NCBI RefSeq assembly: GCF_014851395.1
Contig: NW_024041150.1
Span: forward strand, 13,912,137-13,976,136
Reading direction: 5' to 3'
Origin: Micropterus salmoides
Taxonomy: Eukaryota > Chordata > Actinopteri > Centrarchiformes > Centrarchidae
DNA: 64,000 bases
In this document: positions 11,460 through 22,200 of the stretch, in pieces
Layout: the number at the start of each line of letters is the position of its first letter
How positions within the stretch are numbered: position 1 is the first letter of the stretch
The notes under the pieces: generated by a model
Seen by the model: the letters and a program-made list of their open reading frames with translations, nothing else
What the model was told of the DNA's origin: nothing
Databases searched by the model: none
Position numbers and translations under genes: made by a program

Positions 11460-12060
11460 AGGGGGAGTTAAGTGGAGCTTTAATCCTCCTGCAGGTTCAC
11501 ATCATGGTGGGGTTTGGGAGCGTGTTATCCGCATGGTGAGAAGGATTCTAAGTTCAGTTCTTCAACAGCAGACCCTGAACGATGATGGGCTTCATACAGT
11601 TATGTGTGAAGCTGAAGCCATCCTGAACGATCGGCCTATCACCAAACTCTCAGATGATCCAAATGATTTGGAGCCACTTACTCCCAACCACATTCTTCTG
11701 ATGAAAGGAAATCCATCATTGCCGCCAGGATTGTTTGAACCACATGACTTGTATTTAAAACGGAGATGGAAGCAAGTCCAGTATATTGCTGAACTTTTTT
11801 GGAAACGTTGGGTACGGGAATATCTACCTTTGCTGCAAGAGAGGCAAAAATGGAATGAAACCAGGAGAAACCTAAAGCCTGGAGATATTGTCGTTATAAT
11901 GGATCCTACTGCCCCACGAGGCTCTTGGCCACTAGGAAGAGTGTTGGAAGCTTTCCGGGATCAAAAGGGATTTGTGCGTTCAGTGAGTCTGCAAACAAAG
12001 TCAAGTGTCATTCAACGTCCTGTTACAAAGCTCTGCCTTTTGATTGAGGCTGCAGGTTAA
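11431..12060 (+). pseudogene. BEL/Pao integrase C-terminal half with DUF5641-like tail
   Basis: Starts in the shifted frame. It contains GGVWERVIRMVRRIL, with the catalytic Glu at 11518-11520, completing the D,D,E set begun upstream. Later it has LTPNHILLMKG and KRWVREYLPLLQERQKW. It ends in a small basic, beta-rich domain (LKPGDIVVIMD to RPVTKLCLL) typical of the Pao C-terminus (DUF5641). The stop at 12058-12060 is about 140 bp before the 3' LTR, so nothing is missing at this end. Confidence 0.87.
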
Positions 12061-12189
12061 ATGGGCAATTTTCAGTGTTAATGTGTGTGGACTCATTGTA
12101 ACAAATGTTGGATAATATGTTACGTTAGGTTGGTACTGGATCCTTAATTTGGTTTGTTTTGAATTGTAATGTTTGTTAACCATTCCAAT

Positions 12190-12202
12190 TGGGGGCCGGT
12201 GT
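12190..12202 (+). promoter_or_regulatory. Polypurine-like tract of the BEL/Pao element
   Basis: The G-rich stretch TGGGGGCCGGTGT lies immediately before the 3' LTR, where plus-strand DNA synthesis is primed. It is only moderately purine-rich. Confidence 0.5.
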
Positions 12203-12630
12203 TGTAGGAGCCATTTCAATGTTTATGTCCAGGTTTGGCCATTAGGTGGCACTAGGGTTATGGCATAGTGATTGGGGCTTATCTACTTAGGCTAGCTGTA
12301 ATCAAGGACAGGTGTTGCTAGAGGGAAAAGGGCAAACTAGTTTTTGACCGCCACGCCACGCCACGCCACGCCACGCCACGCCAGGCGACGGAGGCTGTGG
12401 TTGAATGCATGTTAAGTGACTGTTGGTGAAGATGGAAGATTGTTCTGTTATGGAAAAGGAAATCCTTGTGTAAATCCAATAAACATCTCTCACAACAGAG
12501 AAGAAAAGATAACTTTAAGCTTTGTTGTATCATTGCTCAATCAAGCCAAAGCGACCACGGTAAGCGCGTCAACTATAGCCCACTTTAACCCTCTGCATAA
12601 CCCTCGGCTGTTTTAAGCTTAGCGGTTACA
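12203..12630 (+). repeat. BEL/Pao 3' LTR (428 bp)
   Basis: Same sequence as the 5' LTR by eye except for six rather than four CCACG units, which accounts for the 10-bp length difference. ACTAT follows it directly. Confidence 0.93.
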
Positions 12631-12635
12631 ACTAT

Positions 12636-13258
12636 AACTGTTCCACTTTCTTATTGGTCAGGATGACCAGCTTGAACTGTGTGCATATAGGCTGACAAAC
12701 TATTTCATGTTCAGCCTACAGTTACTACTAAAGTATTGGTTTGCTGTTCTTGCTTAAAGGATATCCAGAGTTAAAATTAAAGTAACGCCGTTTCAGTTCC
12801 TGATTATTATTATTATGGGTTAATTGGGTCAGCAATAGTTGGCTATTTGTAAGAGTCATTACACTTGATTCAATGTTAAGGAAGTCAATGTTATATAGTC
12901 TTGATACTTAGCATGTCGATATATTCTCTCCCAAGAATTATAACTTAAGTTTACTGTGCATTATATCTAGAATTGTATTACTTTACACATTACTAATCCT
13001 TATTTTCTGTTGGAGGCTCGACGGGAGCCCAAGTGCTTAGCTTTATAGTTCCCAACCACAAACACTTAATGTGTGGATTTTTTTCTGAGGGTTGTTGTAA
13101 TCACCTCGTTCATATGGGTGATAGGGGGTGGGTAACTACTGGACCTATCTACGAACTGATACTACTCTGCCAGACTTATTTTATTTTTATTTGTTTGTTT
13201 TTTGGGTTTTTGTGTCTTTGGGTTTCATTCATGGTGCTCGCCTCTCTGTATACACAAT
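12636..13258 (+). other. LINE inter-ORF sequence downstream of the nested element
   Basis: This continues the LINE between ORF1 and ORF2. It is AT-rich and has no readable frame until the ATG at 13259. Confidence 0.6.
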
Positions 13259-14433
13259 ATGGCCAATATAAATAATACAAGAGGTTATGATGGTTGCCCT
13301 GCTAACTTCATAAGTTGGAATGTTAAATCCCTAAATCATCCAGTGAAATTTAAAAAAGTATTCTCACACCTAAAACAGCTCAGTGCAGATATTGCATTCT
13401 TACAAGAGACCCATATACGGTCAGGTGATGGGCTGGCCAGGTGTATCAATCCAATTTCTGCTCAAAGGCTAGGGGTGTTGCTATTATCATAAGCAAAAAT
13501 GTACAGTTCACGCCATCTCATGTGCAAACTGACTCTACAGGGCGATATGTCATTGTGGTAGGGAAATTATACTTGCTCCCAGTTATTTTGGCCTGTGTTT
13601 ATGCCCCGAACTGGGATGACTCTACATTCTTCACCAATTTTTTTTCTGACTTACCAGACTTGTCATCACATCATCTTATACTTGGGGGTGACATTAACTG
13701 TGTACTTTATTCTCTTTTAGATAGGAGCATTTCTAAGAGGGCATCCCTGACAAAGTCAGCTTACTCTATTCAGTTCTTCCTGAAGACCTATGGTGTAGCG
13801 GATGTGTGGCGGTTTCGTAACCCCACCTCTAGGGCGTACTCATACTTTTCCCCGGTGCATAAGACGTATTCACGTATTGATTACTTTTTCCTGGATAAAA
13901 GAATTCTGCATCTCACGAAAGAATGTGATTACGGGGCTATGGTCATCTCGGATCATGGTCCCTTAATCATGAAAATGTACATTCCTAATACACAATCTAC
14001 ACATCATTCATGGCAGTTTAACCATCTGCTGCTGTCAGAAGTTGACTTCACTAAGTTCATATCGTCTGAAATTAAAATGTTTCTCAACATCAATCAAACC
14101 CCAGGGATGTCGCCATCTACTGTTTGGGAGTCGGCATATCTAAGGGGTCAAATTATTTCATACTGTGCAAATAAAAAAAGGGCTAGCACTGAGCGTATTA
14201 AAAAATTAGCAGATGAGATATTAGAGTTAGACAGGCTGCATAGCCATTCCCCATCAGCAGATGTAGTTAAGAAGCGCTTGTCATTACAGACAGAGTTTGA
14301 TCTCCTATCCACCCGACATGCTGAATACCTTATTTCCAAATCAAGACATGGAAAAGCCGTGCACTCGCTCACCAGCTGTGCCAAAGAACTGCTAATCAAA
14401 CCATCCCTGAAATTAACGATGAATGTGGTTTAA
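13259..14433 (+). pseudogene. LINE ORF2 part 1: L1-type endonuclease
   Basis: From the ATG at 13259 the frame reads SWNVKSLNHPVKFKKV and IAFLQETHIR, the start of the L1-type APE endonuclease with its metal-binding Asn and Glu. A frameshift at about 13435-13470 moves the reading to the frame open at 13441-14433. That frame holds GGDINCVL, SRIDYFFLD and ISDHGPLIM, the conserved Asp/Asn, Asp and final Asp-His of the fold. The family enzyme nicks target DNA to start insertion. After the core comes a Lys/Glu-rich linker leading to RT. The frame stops at 14431-14433, while homologous sequence continues downstream in another frame. Confidence 0.85.
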
Positions 14434-15459
14434 AATGCACTGACAATGAGAAAATCAATTCTTGTTTCAAGAAATTCTACCAGTTATTATATACTTCAGA
14501 TGGGCCCACCAACCCTGCTGTCCTAGATGACTTTTTTAAATCCCTGACAATGCCTTCTGTAGGTGTAGAACTCTCGGCTGAACTGGAAAGGGTTTTCTCA
14601 GTTAAGGAGATAGTGTCAGCAATCGGTGCCATGCAAAGTGGCAAATCCCCAGGGCCAGATGGCTTCTCAACCGAATTTTTCAAAAAGTTTTCTGACCAGT
14701 TATCTCCTTTGTTATTGTTAGTATTTGAAGAATCTTTAGTCACCAATTCTTTGCCCCCAACCATGCGTCAAGCAGTCGTCTCTTTATTACTTAAAAAAGA
14801 TAAAAATCCCCTTAATTGCAGTTCATACCACCCTATTTCATTGCTGACCAAGACAGGATTTATAAAAAATCGTTATTTATTTTTCAATATCAGGCGGTCT
14901 ACTTAATATCCTTTATTGTTCTACTCCGCCCGATCCTGGAAATATCGAGGTGATGTTGTCACTCGACGCTGAAAAAGCATTTGATAGGGTGAAGTGGGAC
15001 TATCTTTTCAAGACATTAGAAGCGTTTAATTTCGGCCCTAAATTCATCTCCTGGATCAGACTCCTATACACGCTCTCAGTGGCTGCGGTACGCACCAACA
15101 ATAACTTATCCTCCTACTTTGAGCTGAGGCGGGGTACGAGGCAGGGGTGTCCTCTTTCACCACTTTTGTTTGCTGTTGCACTTGAACCACTAGCATTAGC
15201 CCTGAAGCAGTGCCCCACCATTAAAGGGATACACCGGGCGGGTTCGGAGCATAAAGTGTCACTTTATGCGGATGACATGTTATTATTTATATCTGACCCC
15301 CTCTCAAGTCTTCCTGAATTATTGATTCTACTCACAAAGTTCGGAAGAATATCTGGTTATAAAGTTAACTTTCAGAAAAGTGAACTTATGCCTATCTCTT
15401 CTGTAGACAGATCATATTTTGGGTCAATCCCTTTTAAATTTAGTCCTAAAAAAATTTAA
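14434..15459 (+). pseudogene. LINE ORF2 part 2: reverse transcriptase, with a deletion
   Basis: GKSPGPDGFSTEFFKKF (about 14640-14690) marks RT block 1-2 of L1-type enzymes, and YHPISLLTK follows. The sequence then jumps straight to TGFIKNRY. Members of the family normally have several dozen residues between these, so there is an internal deletion near 14845-14855. After another frame change, SLDAEKAFDRVKWDYLF, RQGCPLSPLLF and the catalytic motif YADD (15265-15276) are present in one frame, 14950-15459. The stop at 15457-15459 interrupts the thumb region. The enzyme would copy LINE RNA into DNA at the nicked target; this copy cannot. Confidence 0.87.
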
Positions 15460-16858
15460 TATTTAGGTATATGAGTCACACGTAACCACAAGGATCTTTT
15501 TAAGGCTAATTATCATCCCCTCTTAAGCAACCTTAAACAAGACCTGGAGCGCTGGGACCCTCTGCCTCTCTCCTTAGGAGGGAGGATCAATACAATTAAG
15601 ATGAATATTCTCCCTAAATTTTTAGATTTATTTCAATGTCTTCCTATCTATCTAACAAAATCCTTTTTTCCCAAATTAAACAGTCAGATTTCATCCTTTA
15701 TATGGCATAAAAGGCAGCCCAGGATTAATAAAAATATATTACAGAGGCCCCGTGCAATGGGAGGTATGGCACTTCCAAATTTTATGTATTACCATTGGGC
15801 TGCTAATATAAGAGCACTGCTGTATTGGTTGAGAAATGATTACATGCATGTCAATAGTATTGAATGGATGGTGTTATAGAGGGCATCCATTGGATCTACC
15901 TCTCCTGCAACTTTATTATGTTCCAAATTACCTTTCAAACAGCCTATTTCAGCCTTCACCACTAATCCAGTTGTTATCCATTCAATTAAAATCTGGAACC
16001 AGTTTAGAAGGACCTTTAATCTCACTGATCTCTCACTTGTTACACCATTGATAAAGAATCATATGTTTGTCCCATCAATGATGGATGAAGCTTTTAATGT
16101 TTGGGCAAGAAACGGAATAGGTACATTATCTGACCTCTACATTGATAAAAGGTTTGCCTCTTTTATACAATTGCAACAGAAATATGGTCTTCAGAAATCA
16201 TATTTCTTCAGGTATTTACAGCTTAGAGGTTTTGTGGCTTGTAATTCTGACTGTTTCCCGTTGAGTCCTTCTGAAACTCTGCTTGAAACTATTTTAAAAT
16301 GTAAAGTTAACATAAAACAGGTAATAGGCAGAATTTACACATTGCTCAATACACATAACATGAATAGTCTCGATAGCCTTAGAATCAAATGGGAAACAGA
16401 CCTAGATGAAACGATTCCAGAAGAAATATGGCAAAAAATTATACAGCGAATCTACTCTTCCTCTATATGCCTCAGACACGCTGTGGTTCAGTTTAATAGT
16501 GCACCGTCTCCATTGGACCAAGGATAGATTGTCTAAGACATGTATTGACCCTACGTGTGATCGGTGTAGGCAGGCTCCTGCCACACTGCTGTACATGTTT
16601 TGGCTGTGCCCTAAGCTACACAATTTTTGGCAGTCCATCTCTGAGGCATTCTCTGGAATATGTGGAAGAACAATACACCCATCTTCTCTGATTTCACTGT
16701 TTGGCGTGGCTCCGGTGGATGCCACCTTTTCTGGGTGTCAATTGAGCATGATGGCCTTCTGCTCTTTGTTGGCTAGGAGGCTTATCCTGTTTAAATGGAA
16801 AGATGCTTTCCCCCCAACATATGGCCAATGGATTAGGGAGGTCATGAGTTATGTTCAC
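15460..16858 (+). pseudogene. LINE ORF2 part 3: thumb and Cys-rich C-terminus
   Basis: Pieces in several frames continue ORF2: 15601-15879 (MNILPKFLDLFQCLPIYLT, the thumb region), 16048-16527 and 16406-16888. The last carries CDRCRQAPATLLYMFWLCP, a Cys/His cluster typical of the C-terminus of L1/Tx1 ORF2 proteins. It then reads through the A-rich tail. At least three frameshifts lie between the pieces. Confidence 0.82.
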
Positions 16859-16873
16859 TTAAAAAAAGAAAAA

Positions 16874-16889
16874 AGAATACTAATATAGC
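16874..16889. repeat. LINE target-site duplication, right copy
   Basis: Exact second copy of the 16 bases at 5345-5360, immediately after the A-rich LINE tail. Confidence 0.93.
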
Positions 16890-17131
16890 TTACCACTTGT
16901 AGGCTACAATATTAATTCCACTTGGACATTTGTCACATAAGCACCTAGAGTTTGGAGAGAAGAATTTAGTAGACCAGATTTTTTTTTTTTGTAAACTGCT
17001 GCCAGTCGCATATATTCATATGCACAAAAAAGGCATCAAAATGTAGCCACATGCCTTTTCTCTTTCAAAATGGCAAAATCTTGCTCAGTCACTGGAGGTT
17101 TAGTTTTCTAGATCTGAACCTTAATTGATAG

Positions 17132-17591
17132 TGTGGTGTATAACATATGTGCATTTGACCATTACAGTTTAACATAATACTCTGCAGCTGGAGAGAGGGA
17201 CAGTGGACCCTTATGGGGAAGTAATGATTGATGGGTGTGCAAAGAGTGAACCCTCCTATGGAATTTGACCTCTGACCCAGTGTTAGGGGGAGTAGAGATT
17301 AGTGTGTATGAAGGGACTGTACCCTTCTGTGGTGTCTAACAGATGGTTACACTTATTCTACAGCACTGCGCCCTTATATGGTATTTAGCAGAGACCTAAA
17401 CATGTCCTATATAAGTTGTGTTCGATGTACAGAGAGACAGAGTGGCCATCGGGCTGGGTCACTCTCCAAGCTGCTGCAGAGCTTGTAATTGATGCTGAAT
17501 TCTTTGATGTAATAAACTTTTATAATCAAGAACAGTGTCAAGCGGATTTCTTCTCAACACATCATCGCAGCATTATCGTTCGGACACCACA
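17132..17591 (+). repeat. ERV 5' LTR (460 bp)
   Basis: Runs from TGTGGTGTATAAC to CGGACACCACA. TATA box TATATAA at 17408-17414 and polyadenylation signal AATAAA at 17511-17516, a spacing that fits a compact R region. It differs from the 3' LTR at a G/A near 17151 and a T/C near 17520. Confidence 0.93.
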
Positions 17592-17596
17592 GAAAT

Positions 17597-17614
17597 TGGC
17601 GACCACGAAGGGAC
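17597..17614 (+). promoter_or_regulatory. Primer-binding site complementary to tRNA-Arg
   Basis: TGGCGACCACGAAGGGAC lies five bases after the LTR. It is the complement of the 3' end of vertebrate tRNA-Arg(UCG) including CCA, from memory of that tRNA. It primes minus-strand DNA synthesis. Confidence 0.8.
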
Positions 17615-19701
17615 CGTGTTGTGCCAGAATTCATCGTTCCAACACAGGGCACCGTCGAGCTGACTCCCGCTCCAGAAGCTAGCGTATAGGGTGAGTTTTC
17701 TCATAAACTGTGGGCGCTGGTCAGTTCGTGTGTCTGTGCGTTGAAGGGTACACCGGTTCGATCCCGTGTGAATGCTTGCGGGTGGATGTGTGAGAAGACT
17801 CCGTTCTAAATTTTGTGTGCGTTGTGGATAACGCAAAAAGGGTGTGTGTGTGAATGTAATGAGGACAGATAGATAGATATAAAAGGAAGAAAAAGGAACA
17901 GCCTAGGAGTAACGGGAAGTGATGTTTCATAACTTTGCAAAGATTAAGAATATGGGCCCTCAGATTCTTATAACCGTAAGTCATGTGGGATGGAAATTAC
18001 TGTCGCGTGAAACTAGGCTTTAAGGAATAGGTAAATTGGAGTAAGGGAAAAAGAGAGAGAGTGCAACCCTGGCCAGGGTCATTCGGCTTGAATACAAATT
18101 AATAAGGATAAGGAAGAAAATATAAGGTTAAGGAAAAAGGAATAATACAAGGATTAGGACGCCGCAGATCTGGACAAAAAGCCCTTGAAAGGCGATCTTA
18201 GATGGGCCGCAAATCCTGGAAAGGAACTAGGTGAATTTTCGGGTCCGTTCAAAGGAACTGGGAGCTTGTAGAAGAAAAATCTCGATACATGTGTTGACGA
18301 ACTATGTCCGAAGTGGCCTCTCATTAAATATCTGCAAACTCAAGGTAGCATAAATTTAGGAAGGAAAATAATAAAGGAAAAAGGTGCAGCGGAAGCATGC
18401 TTTATAAACAGTGTGAAGGAATGCATTCTTGTTGACTGGATAGCTACCGTGTGTGTGTGTGTGTGTGTGTGGAGAGCTGCCCCTGCTGTGTCTCGGTTGT
18501 GTGTGTGAGAAATAGGAGAAGCCTAGTGTGTGTGAGAGACTATGCAGAGGACAATAAGGCTAGGATTCAAGAAAACATATATATGAATAATAGAATAAAT
18601 AAATAAAGAAGGAAGAGAATATACATATATGAATAAAGAAATAGAGAAGGGAATTTGATCAAGGGGAAAACTGTGTTTTGAAATTTGTTAAAGTTATTGA
18701 TTAATGCTGCTGTATGGTTTGGGTCATTTCAGAAGCAGCAGTGGGGGGTTTTCTTAGCCTAAGTTACTTTTTTGGGAAGTGTACATTTGTTTTTCTATAT
18801 TTTACTTGCATTTCATTTGGGTTTTTTTATGTGTGTAAATACATTTTTAAAAGGCATTTTCATTGGTATTGAAGGACATTTGTTAATAGAGTAAGCTTTA
18901 AATAGGAGTGAAGAGTAGTGTCCCCAGCATCCCCAGTGTAAATGACACCGAAATTCCTTAGCTTGCATGTGAACGTAGATATGTTGAAAAGTTAGGGAAA
19001 ATAGATTATGATTACTCAGAGAGGTAACACTCTTATTTTTGGGGGGAAATAACCTTGTGAGTACATAAAAGGACTAAAGTGTTGTTTGTTTTGGTTTTTG
19101 TTCTCCTGTGGTCTGAGAGACAAGAAGGAGAGAGAGAGAGAGAGAAGGAGAGAGAGGGGGTGCTGTCCAGCGCGCCACAGCAAAGCAGCCCCGGATCCAG
19201 TCTGGCCAGTATTGTGCAATCCACAAACTCTTTACAAACACCTGTGCATTTGTGTCTCATTTATAATTATTACGGCTGATACACATTTAGTTTGTTTCCT
19301 TTCAGGATATTATAGACACATTTGCAACAAAGAGAGTCTATTTGTGTATGCCTGCCATATTTCATGTTATGACTATCTAAGGGGAGACTTGGCAACAGAC
19401 TGATCAGTTACTGTGTTTGAATATTACAGATTGGAGTTTTTTGTGCAGGGGTCGTTTGAAGTCAAGTTGTGTTGGGAATTCTGGTATTGAGCTTTTGGGG
19501 ACAAAACTAAGGTGAGTGGGTGCTTATTAGGTAGGAGTTGGCGCCGTGTGATTGCTGGATAACAAGATTTTTGTGATTGCTCTGGAGTTGACAAATTCCC
19601 TTGATTTTCCATTAGCGGATGTGGTAAGATTGCCACCTATCAACAATTAAGTAGAATTAAAAGAAAAATAAACAAATAAGTAATAAGAAAAATAATTTAC
19701 A
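17615..19701 (+). other. Long ERV leader
   Basis: About 2.1 kb between the primer site and the first gag-like ATG without a long frame. It contains a splice-donor-like AGGGTGAGT at about 17687-17695, a short TG repeat near 18450-18470 and a GA-rich tract at about 19122-19155. Its length is unusual for a simple retrovirus leader, so lost coding sequence or structured RNA is possible. Confidence 0.6.
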
Positions 19702-20285
19702 ATGAAGAAATATAAAAGAGTTGTCACTATGCGGAAGAAGGACATTAAAACGTTGAAAGTAACTACTCCGGTTGATGCAGTGCAAAAAAATAATCCTCTA
19801 GTTGATGGTATTGTAAAGTTATCTGAAAAATGGCATAAACGTTGGCCTAATATTAAACAACCATGGCCTGTGGAAGGGACTCTTAACCCAGGTGTACTTA
19901 AAATAATGCAAGTACTTGTGTCCACATATAAGTCGGATCAAAATAAGGGGGAAAAAAGGGGAACGACGTGAAGATGAAAGAGACGCAAGAGAAAAGGGAC
20001 AGAGGTGTGGAGAAAATGGCAAAAGAGGCAAAGATAACAGGAAAATTAATGGCAGAAGTCAACAAACCCTTCTCACATACGGATTCAGCAAGAAGACCTC
20101 CACCATACGAGGAGGAAGCGGAGTTTAAGGACGTCTATCCTCAGCTTCCAGTGATCATTCAGGAGGGTCATTATTGCATCAGAGATGAAGAGGAACGAGT
20201 CATAGAGAGAGGACAAGCAGAAACAACTATAAAGATGACTCGAAGCTCCAAAAGTAAGAAGAAAATGACACGTTTGGGAAACTAA
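19702..20285 (+). pseudogene. ERV gag N-terminal (matrix) region with late-domain motif
   Basis: The first frame, 19702-19971, gives a Lys-rich start and a short globular stretch (SEKWHKRWPNIKQPWPVEG) in the matrix position. The reading then moves to the frame at 19968-20285, which holds the motif PPPY (20097-20108). PPxY motifs recruit the host budding machinery in retroviral Gag. The region then ends at a stop with a further frame change before the capsid part. There is no N-terminal Gly after Met for myristoylation. At least two frameshifts separate this from the next segment. Confidence 0.72.
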
Positions 20286-20307
20286 GGGTATAGCGAGGCT
20301 TAGGAGA

Positions 20308-21315
20308 ATGGAAGATGATGATGAACAGAGTGATGTAGAAGAGATCATGGGTGGATATGATCCTGTGATCAGACGGAGGCTGGCCAGAGCGGAAAGAAGG
20401 GGTGATGGAAGTTGGAAGAAGAAGGATACAGGAGATCAGATCTCCGATGAAAGTGAAGATGGAGACAGCGATGAAGAGTGGGAGATTAAAGGTGCTTCAT
20501 GTTCAAGAGGATTTTATCCTCCAATGACTACTGAAGAAATAGAAAAAGACATGGATCGATGCATATCATGCTTGGAGAAGTTGACTTATCCAGAAGAAAT
20601 AAGAGAATTGGAAGAACATCTCGAGACGCTGACAATACAGTGGGAGAAACTGAGGAAAAAAGGGTCCCAAAAATTGGAGAAGAAGTATGCATTACGCCCA
20701 AGGAAAGGGAGCACAAGTAAGAAGATGCTGCCAGTGATAATCCGAGGACAAAATCTGGAGTATAAGCCTTTGCAGAATACCGATATGTCAGATATACATA
20801 AGTTGCCTATTCTTCAAGATGGAGCACATCCTTGGATCTCGAAGTTGGAAGAAATTACGGTAGGAACACAAACTGCCATAGGAGATATTAAGAGACTTTT
20901 TGCTAATCTCCTGGGGATTCCAGGTATGGAAGAGATTTTTCAGAGAGCTGGACTTAATCGATATGTGGGGACTGCTGTAAATGATCCTGAGTTGTTCGCT
21001 GCAAGTAGGAATCGACTGTGGAGAGCACTGAAAGACAGGTTTCCAACAAATGTGCATCCTGACAATATCTTGATTGATTCATTGGGAAAAGAAGAGAATC
21101 CGAGAGCCTATGTGTCGAGAGCTCATCAGGTGTGGAGAAATATCACAGGAAATGATCCAGAGGCAAAGTCAAATGGAGCGGTCAATTTTGCGAGCCAAAC
21201 TACAGATGGGGTTGCCCCCACCAGTAAGGAGCAAACTGGCAGAGGTGGTTGGACTTGGAAGCATGGCAATAGGAGTCTATACAGATCATATAGCCCATCA
21301 AGTGGATCTATATAG
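20308..21315 (+). pseudogene. ERV gag capsid region
   Basis: A 335-residue open frame. The first 150 residues are strongly acidic/basic mixed sequence (DDDEQSDVEEIM, EDGDSDEEWE). A folded capsid-like part follows, with LPILQDGAHPWISKLEEIT, LFANLLGIPGMEEIFQRAG and LWRALKDRFPTNVHPDN, in the position of the retroviral capsid N- and C-terminal domains. The frame ends early at 21313-21315, and the sequence continues in a second frame from about 21150. The capsid forms the virion core in family members. Identification rests on position and the downstream nucleocapsid, since capsids are poorly conserved. Confidence 0.72.
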
Positions 21316-21772
21316 GAAAAAGGAACATGATCAGAAAGAACAGGACCAAGTAACTCTCAGGAAACTCAATCAAATACAACTGGGGGAAAATAAGAAGAAG
21401 GAGAAGAAACAGGCTTTGGTTATGCAGGATCAGTGTTTACCAAAGCAACAATCACCACCACAGCTTCAGTCAAGCCAGGAACAACCGCAATTGCCCCAAC
21501 CACCACTAGTGGTTCCAGTTGTTTCATATCCACAGCCAGTTTATGGACAGATGCAGAATTGGAGAGGAAGAGGACGAGGAAGCTCAAGAAGAGGAGGATT
21601 TAATCCATACTTTCAGCAATCTCCAGAAGTGTGTTACAATTGTGGACAGGTTGGTCACTTTGCCCGTGAGTGCAATAGCTCAGGAGGAAATTTCAGAGGA
21701 GGATTCAGGGGCCAGTCAAGGTCGCTTGGAGGACTGGTGAACCCTCACAGGGGCCCAGAGCCAGGATTCTAG
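21150..21772 (+). pseudogene. ERV gag C-terminus: nucleocapsid
   Basis: In the frame 21074-21772 the capsid end ([20 protein letters not shown]) is followed by a Lys/Glu-rich stretch and a Gln/Pro linker. Next come an Arg-Gly-rich tract ([12 protein letters not shown]) and one CCHC zinc knuckle, [14 protein letters not shown], at 21632-21673. A second Gly/Arg-rich tail follows. The knuckle packages genomic RNA in retroviruses. The frame ends at TAG 21770-21772, and protease-like sequence follows in the same frame, the arrangement used for stop-codon readthrough in gamma- and epsilonretroviruses. Confidence 0.83.
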
Positions 21773-22200
21773 AGGTGCCCGGAAAATCCGAAAGGGGGGT
21801 GTCAGCTGGTAGCATCAGGGCCGGAAAGAGATCCAACAATTGAGGTGAAAGTAAATAACCGACCATAGGAAATAATGGCGGATAGCGGAGCGGCTTTCAC
21901 CTGTGTTCGGCCTGAAGATGCTACACATCTTCCTATGTCCAATCAACTGATTCGGACAATCGGGTTTGAGGGAGTGAAGCAGCTGATTCCTCTCATGGAA
22001 CCAATTGAGCTCTGCTATAAAAATCAGAAAACTACAATACCCATATTGGTATCAGAACATACACCTATTGCTCTATTGGGAAGAGATGCTCTGTGTAGAT
22101 TGAACTGCACAATAAAATGTACACCAGATGGCTGTCTGATAGAAGTGCCAAAAGAAATGGTCCACCAACTATTGATGACAACAGAGATGGAGTCCTCTGC
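21773..22200 (+). pseudogene. ERV aspartic protease
   Basis: It continues in frame from the gag UAG, with another in-frame TAG at 21866-21868. It then reads IMADSGAAFTCV, with the active-site Asp-Ser-Gly (Asp codon 21881-21883). About 60 residues later ALLGRDALCRL is the conserved flap-to-helix segment of retroviral proteases. The enzyme cleaves Gag and Gag-Pol during maturation. The fold signals are present, but the extra stop separates it from gag. Confidence 0.82.

Larger units (their letters stand above)
6238..12630 (+). mobile_element. BEL/Pao LTR retrotransposon, young but lacking RT and RNase H
   Basis: Complete from LTR to LTR with a 5-bp TSD. Coding order is gag (DUF1759-like and zinc knuckles), aspartic protease, then a direct jump to the sequence just before the integrase, then integrase and a DUF5641-like tail. 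The roughly 700-residue RT and RNase H region expected between 10.25 and 10.27 kb is absent. The LTRs are alike by eye except for the copy number of a CCACG pentamer. The element therefore moved recently and presumably used enzymes made by another copy. Confidence 0.93.
5361..16873 (+). mobile_element. L1/Tx1-type LINE, split by a nested BEL/Pao element
   Basis: Bounded by a 16-bp TSD and ending in an A-rich tail (16859-16873). It starts with GGGGGCGTGGCTTGGCGGC-like sequence, so the 5' end appears to be present. Without the nested retrotransposon (6238-12630 plus its 5-bp TSD) the LINE is about 5.1 kb. It has an ORF1 of the L1 type and an ORF2 with L1-type endonuclease, reverse transcriptase and a Cys-rich C-terminal part. 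Both ORFs carry deletions and frameshifts, so this copy cannot be active. The LINE arrived first and the BEL element inserted into it later. Confidence 0.9.
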
